DNA from: Chloroflexota bacterium
Lineage (GTDB): Bacteria; Chloroflexota; Anaerolineae; Anaerolineales; Villigracilaceae
Length of the DNA: 10,837 nt
NCBI GenBank assembly: GCA_021796315.1
Contig: JAJYOH010000154.1
Span: 1 to 10,837, forward strand
Direction of reading: 5' to 3'
The position numbers and the translations under genes were made by a program. This document shows, in pieces, positions 7,241 to 10,837 of the stretch. Each line of letters begins with the position of its first letter. Position 1 is the first letter of the stretch. Under the pieces are notes generated by a model. The model was not told the DNA's origin, made no database searches, and saw only the letters and a program-made list of their open reading frames with translations.

Positions 7241-7269
7241 AGCATACCCTTCCATATCCAATGATGTAA
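7241..7269 (-). promoter_or_regulatory. Candidate promoter of the minus-strand operon
   Basis: Read on the minus strand, TTACAT (7269-7264) and TATGCT (7246-7241) are separated by 17 bases, resembling sigma-70 -35 and -10 boxes with four of six matches each. Transcription would start near 7234, giving a leader of about 28 bases before the ATG at 7206. The palindrome at 7284-7317 lies immediately upstream of the -35, a position suited to an activator. Predicted by eye only. Confidence 0.4.
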
Positions 7270-7283
7270 CCGCCATCTGTCGC

Positions 7284-7317
7284 ATTCCTATATAGGCATT
7301 TTTGCCTATATAGGAAT
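7284..7317. repeat. Perfect 34-base palindrome made of two CCTATATAGG dyads
   Basis: The arms ATTCCTATATAGGCA (7284-7298) and TGCCTATATAGGAAT (7303-7317) are perfect inverted repeats around a TTTT loop. Each arm contains CCTATATAGG (7287-7296 and 7305-7314), itself a perfect palindrome, with centres 18 bases apart. Two identical self-symmetric sites in a divergent promoter region look like tandem operators for a dimeric regulator. A terminator is unlikely because genes diverge on both sides. The regulator is unknown. Confidence 0.75.
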
Positions 7318-7369
7318 TGTTGTGATTTGGCAATATCGCTTGTGTGCTTGTGGATTTTATACTAAATCA

Positions 7370-7451
7370 GTCCGATTTGTATATAAGCAGTATTGCTTGC
7401 CCCAAATCGGGCAGTATGGCGGATGACGAACCCGGGTGATGAGGATATGAT
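7370..7451 (+). repeat. Duplicated promoter/operator element, copy A
   Basis: Over the 80 bases from CCGATTTG (7372) to the end of the -10 box, I count about 63 identities with copy B, without gaps. Layout: a 10-pair inverted repeat (7370-7379 with 7403-7412, one G-T pair) enclosing a hairpin AAGCA-GTAT-TGCTT (7385-7398). The block ATGGCGGATGACGAACC (7416-7432), identical in both copies, comes next, and the element ends in a -10-like TATGAT. It lies about 130 bases upstream of the TPR/L,D-transpeptidase gene. Confidence 0.8.
7423..7451 (+). promoter_or_regulatory. Candidate promoter of the L,D-transpeptidase gene (copy A)
   Basis: ATGACG (7423-7428) and TATGAT (7446-7451) are spaced by 17 bases. 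The same hexamers and the same spacer length occur in copy B even though the spacer sequence differs, which is what a promoter under selection would show. Transcription would begin near 7458, leaving a leader of about 124 bases. Confidence 0.5.
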
Positions 7452-7581
7452 CACTCGTTATACATAAATCGGAAACGATGCAAGAAACATTTTATTCCTG
7501 TTGAACCATTACGAAATTGTCCCGAACAATATCGCTGCCATGCAAACACCCAACTCATAGTTAAGGCCGGACAAGTATCCT

Positions 7582-8859
7582 ATGAATCCAAACCAAACCG
7601 CCGCGTTTAAAGTTCTGGAAGAAGCTCAACAAACCTTGAAAAGCGGAGATAAGGTTGCCTCCCGCCAGTTGGCTATTCAGGCTTCACAGCTTGCCCCAGA
7701 ACTGGAAGAGGTCTGGTTGTTGATGGCTGCACTGGTGGATCCACAGGATAGTGTTATCCATCTACAAAAAGCTTTGCAGATCAACCCTCAGAGCAATCGG
7801 GCTCTCAAAGGCATGATCTGGGCAAAAAAGCGTTTAGCGCAAACCGAACAAGCTGGCGCAGTCGCAGCGAACAATTTACCGGGAACTCGACTTGCTGAAT
7901 TCCCAGGATCAATCACGCAACCGCGCAATGTAACGCCTGCCGTTCCCGTTGTAATCCCCCCGATTCAAGGTAGCGAGTCTCAAAATACTCCCCCCAAAAA
8001 AGATGCATTAAAACTCCCGCATTATTTATATCTTGCTTCGCTAAGTGTTCTGATCGGCGTGGTTCTGATCTGGCTGGTCTGGCAAGGTGTTCAGCCTGCG
8101 GCGGCTTACGTAGGCAGCAGCGCATTTACCAGAAGGGAACATGGGCCTGCCTGGGCGCAGGTGAACATCGTAAAACCGGCTTCGTCACAAGATTCAAGCG
8201 GGGCTGCCACAATTTCGGCGGTTATTACCAATGATGACTCAACGACCAGGACCGAAACACCGGCATCGGCAGCCATTGTCCAGCCGTCTGTCACACCTGT
8301 GCCGCTGTTAACCTCACCAACCGCCTTTGCGTCAACCGCTTCTCCACAGCCTACAACCACATCAATGCCAACCATAGTTGCAGAATTGGCAACGGCCACC
8401 CTGGATGTGGCGGAAGGCGCTTCGCCCACTCCACTACCCACCGATACAAGCGTCCCATTTGCCACACCTATCCTACCAGCCAACCGAGTCGTTAGCGCTG
8501 TCAGCAGTGGACGCTGGATCGATGTCGATCTGACCAACCAGGTGGTGTATGCCTATGAAGACGATACCGTTGTAAATTCGTTTCTGGTTTCTACTGGAAC
8601 ATCGAAGACACCCACCGTGACTGGTCAATATCGCATTTATATCAAGTATCACCATGCTGATATGTCCGGGCCGGGTTATTACCTGCCCGATGTACCTTTC
8701 ATTATGTACTTTTTTGAGGGATATGGCTTTCATGGCACTTACTGGCACAACAATTTTGGCACACCCATGAGCCGCGGATGCGTCAATCTGCGCATACCCG
8801 ATTCGGAGTGGCTCTTTAATTTTGCATCGGCCGGTACACTGGTCAATATACATTATTAG
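7582..8859 (+). CDS. L,D-transpeptidase (YkuD) with TPR-like cytoplasmic region and Thr/Pro-rich stalk
   Basis: The 425-residue product starts with a TPR-like helical region (about 4-88: two helix pairs, with motifs such as ASQLAPELEEVWLLMAAL and LQKALQINPQSNRALKG). A disordered stretch, one membrane span (about 147-168) and a long Thr/Pro/Ser-rich stalk (about 200-300) follow. The C-terminal YkuD domain (about 310-424) has the catalytic motif HGTYWHN (384-390) and SRGCVNL (397-403), with His384 and nucleophile Cys400. Such enzymes cross-link peptidoglycan or attach proteins to it using a Cys acyl-enzyme. The TPR region inside and catalytic domain outside could connect wall synthesis with a cytoplasmic partner. 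The ATG at 7582 has only a weak, distant AAGG upstream. Confidence 0.92.
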   Translation: MNPNQTAAFKVLEEAQQTLKSGDKVASRQLAIQASQLAPELEEVWLLMAALVDPQDSVIHLQKALQINPQSNRALKGMIWAKKRLAQTEQAGAVAANNLPGTRLAEFPGSITQPRNVTPAVPVVIPPIQGSESQNTPPKKDALKLPHYLYLASLSVLIGVVLIWLVWQGVQPAAAYVGSSAFTRREHGPAWAQVNIVKPASSQDSSGAATISAVITNDDSTTRTETPASAAIVQPSVTPVPLLTSPTAFASTASPQPTTTSMPTIVAELATATLDVAEGASPTPLPTDTSVPFATPILPANRVVSAVSSGRWIDVDLTNQVVYAYEDDTVVNSFLVSTGTSKTPTVTGQYRIYIKYHHADMSGPGYYLPDVPFIMYFFEGYGFHGTYWHNNFGTPMSRGCVNLRIPDSEWLFNFASAGTLVNIHY

Positions 8860-8940
8860 CCCGATTTGCATATAAGCAGGATTGCTCATACCAAATCGAG
8901 CGACATGGCGGATGACGAACCTGAAAGGTGGGTATATGAT
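8859..8940 (+). repeat. Duplicated promoter/operator element, copy B
   Basis: This second copy begins on the last base of the transpeptidase stop codon. Its inverted repeat pairs 8859-8868 with 8892-8901 (one mismatch), encloses the hairpin AGCA-GGAT-TGCT (8875-8886), and is followed by the same 17-base block at 8905-8921 and TATGAT at 8935-8940. It lies about 36 bases upstream of the lipoprotein ATG. Confidence 0.8.
8912..8940 (+). promoter_or_regulatory. Candidate promoter of the lipoprotein-Rieske operon (copy B)
   Basis: ATGACG (8912-8917), a 17-base spacer and TATGAT (8935-8940) repeat the copy A arrangement. The predicted start near 8947 would leave a normal leader of about 30 bases before ATG 8977. 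Confidence 0.5.
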
Positions 8941-8976
8941 TATCAAAATATTCAAATTCAAGCCCAAAGAGGTTGT

Positions 8977-9483
8977 ATGAAACGCATTTTACCCATTCTG
9001 ATATTAACGGTATCCCTTTTCCTTGCGGCCTGCGCCCCGGCGCAGAAGGATTTATCACCCACTCAAATTCCAGCCAGCACGAGTACTTCGGGCGCGGGTT
9101 CTGTGAGTACAGTACCTGCCAGTGCGGATTCTGTTCACTTGAGCCTGACCGACGGACAGGGAGCGGTAACAGTAAAAATTACCCCGCTTAATTTGGACAA
9201 TCCGGGCGACACATTGAAATTTGAGGTGGTGATGGATACTCATTCGGTGGAACTAAATATGGACTTGGCGACTCTCGCCACTCTAACCACTGATACCGGA
9301 ATTGCCATCCAGCCAGAGAAATGGGATGCGCCCAGCGGCGGTCACCACGCTGAAGGCACGCTTTCCTTTCCGGCCACCCAGGGTGGGAAACCCATCCTAA
9401 ACGGCGCAAAACAGTTGACCCTGACCCTTACCGGCATCGACAATGTCATCCGCACCTTTACCTGGGATTTGAGCACGAAATAA
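8977..9483 (+). CDS. Lipoprotein of unknown function
   Basis: The 168-residue product has a lipoprotein signal (lipobox LAAC, Cys19), a Ser/Thr/Pro/Ala-rich linker (about 25-50) and a beta-rich domain (52-166). Distinctive segments are FEVVMDTHSVELNMDL (82-97) and WDAPSGGHHAEGTLSFP (116-132). The His pair and a conserved-looking Asp/His in DTHS could bind a metal, but I do not recognise a characterised family. The ATG at 8977 is preferred over earlier in-frame starts because it gives a proper signal peptide and has AGAGG four bases upstream. The gene ends 21 bases before the Rieske gene and probably shares its transcript. Confidence 0.82.
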   Translation: MKRILPILILTVSLFLAACAPAQKDLSPTQIPASTSTSGAGSVSTVPASADSVHLSLTDGQGAVTVKITPLNLDNPGDTLKFEVVMDTHSVELNMDLATLATLTTDTGIAIQPEKWDAPSGGHHAEGTLSFPATQGGKPILNGAKQLTLTLTGIDNVIRTFTWDLSTK

Positions 9484-9491
9484 CCTTTTCC

Positions 9492-9499
9492 AAAGGAGG
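9492..9499 (+). promoter_or_regulatory. Strong ribosome binding site of the Rieske gene
   Basis: AAAGGAGG, five bases before ATG 9505, is a near-perfect anti-16S match. It fixes the start and suggests high translation. Confidence 0.7.
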
Positions 9500-9504
9500 C
9501 TGGC

Positions 9505-10014
9505 ATGGCACAAAACTCACCCTCCAACCACATCTCCCGCCGTGATTTTATCAAGGCAACCACGGCTGCCATCGGCGGCTTGATTGGCCTGGCAACTTCT
9601 GTCCCGGTCATTGGCTTCCTGATTTCCCCTGCGCTTCGAGAGAGCAAGGCGGCAAGCTGGATCGATCTCGGTCCACTCGAAAAATATCCCATCGGAACCA
9701 CACCAGCTTCTTTCGAATTTACTCAGACCAACGTGAACGGCTGGGAAAGAACCGCGTTGAGCTACGGCGTCTTTGTCGTCCGCCAGGATGACAAGACAGT
9801 CCAGGTATTATCAAATGTCTGCACCCATCTTGGCTGCCGGGTCACCTGGCATCCAGATCTTGAACATTACGTCAGCCCCTGTCACGATGGGCACTTTGAC
9901 CTGACCGGCAAGAATGTCAGCGGCCCGCCACCCCGCCCTCTGGATGAGTTCACCACCAAAATCGAAAACGGCAACCTATTCATCATGTTGCCGCCTTATA
10001 AACGCGAATCGTAA
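9505..10014 (+). CDS. TAT-exported Rieske [2Fe-2S] protein (QcrA-like) with a substituted ligand position
   Basis: The 169-residue product has a twin-arginine motif SRRDFIK (11-17) and an N-terminal hydrophobic anchor (about 20-42), followed by a Rieske domain (about 50-165). Box I is CTHLGC (106-111). Box II reads VSPCHDGHFD (123-132) followed by GPPPRPLDEF, the usual context of quinol-cytochrome c reductase Rieske subunits. In the usual box II, CPCHG, the first Cys and the His bind iron while the second Cys forms a disulfide. Here the first Cys is Ser124 (codon AGC), leaving Cys106, His108 and His127 as ordinary ligands and Cys111/Cys126 for the disulfide. No cytochrome b gene is nearby. 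The domain identification is firm; the partner complex is unknown. Confidence 0.92.
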   Translation: MAQNSPSNHISRRDFIKATTAAIGGLIGLATSVPVIGFLISPALRESKAASWIDLGPLEKYPIGTTPASFEFTQTNVNGWERTALSYGVFVVRQDDKTVQVLSNVCTHLGCRVTWHPDLEHYVSPCHDGHFDLTGKNVSGPPPRPLDEFTTKIENGNLFIMLPPYKRES

Positions 10015-10027
10015 AAAGGAGAAAATC

Positions 10028-10267
10028 ATGTCCAAAAAGCATATGCTTATCATGGTCGCCTGCTGCTTAATCCCGATTGCAGCACTCGCTGCTATTACCG
10101 TGTTCAAGATCCCGGTCAGTACAGTTGTCTATGGCGTAATTCTGCTTGTCTGCCCTCTCTCGCATCTGCTCATGATGAAATTCATGGGTGGACATGACCA
10201 TGAGCACCAACAGCAGATTACCCAGGAACACAAGCATCCCACCGTAATTGATGTAGATGCCAAATAA
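10028..10267 (+). CDS. DUF2933-like small membrane protein with His-rich tail
   Basis: The 79-residue product has two hydrophobic segments (about 6-25 and 30-50). The opening KHMLIMVACCLIPIA contains the Cys-Cys pair (12-13) that resembles the DUF2933 family, often seen beside heavy-metal and copper genes. The tail GGHDHEH (54-60), with His68 and His70, should bind metal ions. AAGGAG stands six bases before ATG 10028, 13 bases after the Rieske stop. Its stop codon overlaps the start of the next gene. Family assignment is by motif memory, and the function is unknown. Confidence 0.8.
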   Translation: MSKKHMLIMVACCLIPIAALAAITVFKIPVSTVVYGVILLVCPLSHLLMMKFMGGHDHEHQQQITQEHKHPTVIDVDAK

Positions 10268-10837
10268 CATTTTCTCACGCCGCGATTTCCTGAAACTTTC
10301 GGCGCTCGGTTTAGGCGGAATGGCCCTTCGCCCGCTGGCGAAGCTGTTTCCGTCGGTAGAATTTCCGAAGTCCGAACGCCTGGGACGGGTGGCCACCACC
10401 CAAATGGAACTTAAAACCGCCCCTGACGAAAATAGCTCCACCCTGCGCACGATTTACGAGGACACAATCGTTCCCGTGCTGAGGGAAGTTGTTGGCCCTA
10501 AACCGGGGCGTATTAACCAGCGCTGGGTGGACACGGGTGAAGGTTATCTCTGGTCGCCCGAATTACAGCCGGTGAAAAACATCCCAAACCAGCCGGTTGA
10601 GACTTTTCCTGTCAACGCGAGTGGCATGTGGCTCGAAGTGACAGTCCCCTTCATTGAGCTTGTCCAGGAGAACCCACCCGCCCGCTCGCCTCGCTTTAAA
10701 AATCGAGCGGGTTTGGGTCAGCCGCTTCGCTACTATTACAGTCAGATCGTCTGGGCAGATAAAATCAAAGTTGAATCCGGTCAGATCTGGTACCGGGTTC
10801 AAGATCGATATGGCAGTTACGGCGATATTTTCTGGGC
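10257..10837 (+). CDS. TAT-exported L,D-transpeptidase-like protein, N-terminal part (cut by window end)
   Basis: 193 codons are visible and the frame is open at the edge. The product starts with a TAT signal SRRDFLKLSALGLGG (7-21). An SH3-like region follows (about 43-104, with TAPDENSSTLRTIYEDT), then a segment rich in conserved aromatic residues (RYYYSQIVWADKI, WYRVQDRYGSYGDIFW). I associate this N-terminal layout with Chloroflexota proteins that end in a YkuD L,D-transpeptidase domain, but the catalytic HxxG/SxGC region would lie beyond the window, so the enzyme call is inferred. The ATG at 10257 overlaps the DUF2933-like stop by 11 bases and has no clear Shine-Dalgarno sequence, implying translational coupling. 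Confidence 0.75.
   Translation, partial: MPNNIFSRRDFLKLSALGLGGMALRPLAKLFPSVEFPKSERLGRVATTQMELKTAPDENSSTLRTIYEDTIVPVLREVVGPKPGRINQRWVDTGEGYLWSPELQPVKNIPNQPVETFPVNASGMWLEVTVPFIELVQENPPARSPRFKNRAGLGQPLRYYYSQIVWADKIKVESGQIWYRVQDRYGSYGDIFW

Larger units (their letters stand above)
7207..7581. other. Divergent intergenic regulatory region
   Basis: This 375-base gap separates the two divergent gene groups and contains no convincing gene. It holds a minus-strand promoter candidate (7241-7269), the double CCTATATAGG palindrome (7284-7317), and the first copy of the duplicated promoter/operator element (7370-7451). The presumed leader of the transpeptidase gene follows, with two small inverted repeats: ATCG-GAAA-CGAT (7468-7479) and ATTGT-CCCGA-ACAAT (7516-7530). 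A good -10-like TATACT at 7358-7363 lacks a clear -35. Confidence 0.7.

Noticed and set aside
7284..7317. The 34-base palindrome as a rho-independent terminator.
   Set aside because: It is AT-rich, lacks a following T-run on either strand and sits between divergent genes, where no transcript should end.
7370..7432. The nested stems in the duplicated element as a riboswitch or other structured RNA.
   Set aside because: The inverted repeat would lie upstream of the predicted transcription start, pair changes between the copies are not clearly compensatory, and no known riboswitch consensus was recognised. A DNA operator is more likely, though not proven.
7416..7439. A seven-codon frame MADDEPG in copy A, and an in-frame MADDEP start (8905) upstream of the lipoprotein in copy B, suggesting a leader peptide or earlier start.
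   Set aside because: Neither ATG has a convincing ribosome binding site, the bases are identical even at silent positions, and the block contains the -35-like box, so DNA-level conservation explains it better. The lipoprotein signal peptide only fits the start at 8977.
8106..8537. A long minus-strand frame inside the transpeptidase gene.
   Set aside because: It is antisense to the low-complexity Thr/Pro-rich stalk, has no ribosome binding site and no recognisable protein features.
1..10837. CRISPR arrays, tRNA or rRNA genes and insertion sequences.
   Set aside because: No regularly spaced repeats, no tRNA-like or rRNA-like segments, and no transposase frames or terminal inverted repeats were seen.

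Overview
The window looks like a piece of a bacterial chromosome, most likely from the phylum Chloroflexota (Anaerolineae-like). The reasons are the gene set (TAT-exported and TPR-fused L,D-transpeptidases, many lipoproteins with an LxAC lipobox followed by Ala/Pro/Thr-rich linkers, DUF3105 and DUF2085 proteins, a stand-alone Rieske protein) and the moderate GC content. This is inference from gene content; no rRNA or other marker gene is present. Two gene groups diverge from one regulatory region at about 7207-7581.

Minus strand, read from 7206 down to 1. In order: a Cys/His-rich small protein of unknown function (7206-6850); a two-domain multicopper oxidase lipoprotein (6794-5676); a YtkA-like lipoprotein with a Met/His cluster (5651-5262); a DUF3105 membrane-anchored protein (5207-4617); a DUF2085 membrane protein (4611-3925); a NarL/LuxR-type response regulator (3877-3212) and its dCache sensor histidine kinase (3200-1476, TTG start); a CcdA-type membrane thiol-disulfide transporter (1463-708) whose sequence order appears circularly permuted; a rhodanese-like lipoprotein (697-281); a 44-residue single-span membrane protein (266-132); and, after about 100 bases, the first eight codons of another gene (25 to below 1). 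Gaps are short (overlap to 55 bases), so genes 7206-132 probably form one transcript. The content suggests copper handling and thiol redox chemistry outside the membrane, with its own two-component system.

Plus strand, 7582 to the window end. In order: an L,D-transpeptidase with a cytoplasmic TPR-like region, one membrane span and a Thr/Pro-rich stalk (7582-8859); an unknown lipoprotein (8977-9483); a TAT-exported Rieske [2Fe-2S] protein lacking one canonical ligand Cys (9505-10014); a DUF2933-like small membrane protein with a His-rich tail (10028-10267); and the 5' part of a second, TAT-exported L,D-transpeptidase-like protein (10257 onward, cut by the window end).

Regulatory DNA. The intergenic region holds a perfect 34-base palindrome built from two copies of CCTATATAGG (7284-7317), just upstream of a candidate minus-strand promoter. 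An element of about 80 bases (10-base inverted repeat, inner hairpin, conserved 17-base block, -35/-10 pair with 17-base spacer) occurs twice, at 7370-7451 and 8859-8940, upstream of the first two plus-strand genes. I read these as two copies of one regulated promoter. The main items for follow-up are the permuted CcdA, the duplicated promoter/operator, the Rieske ligand substitution and the CPCPHHG protein.
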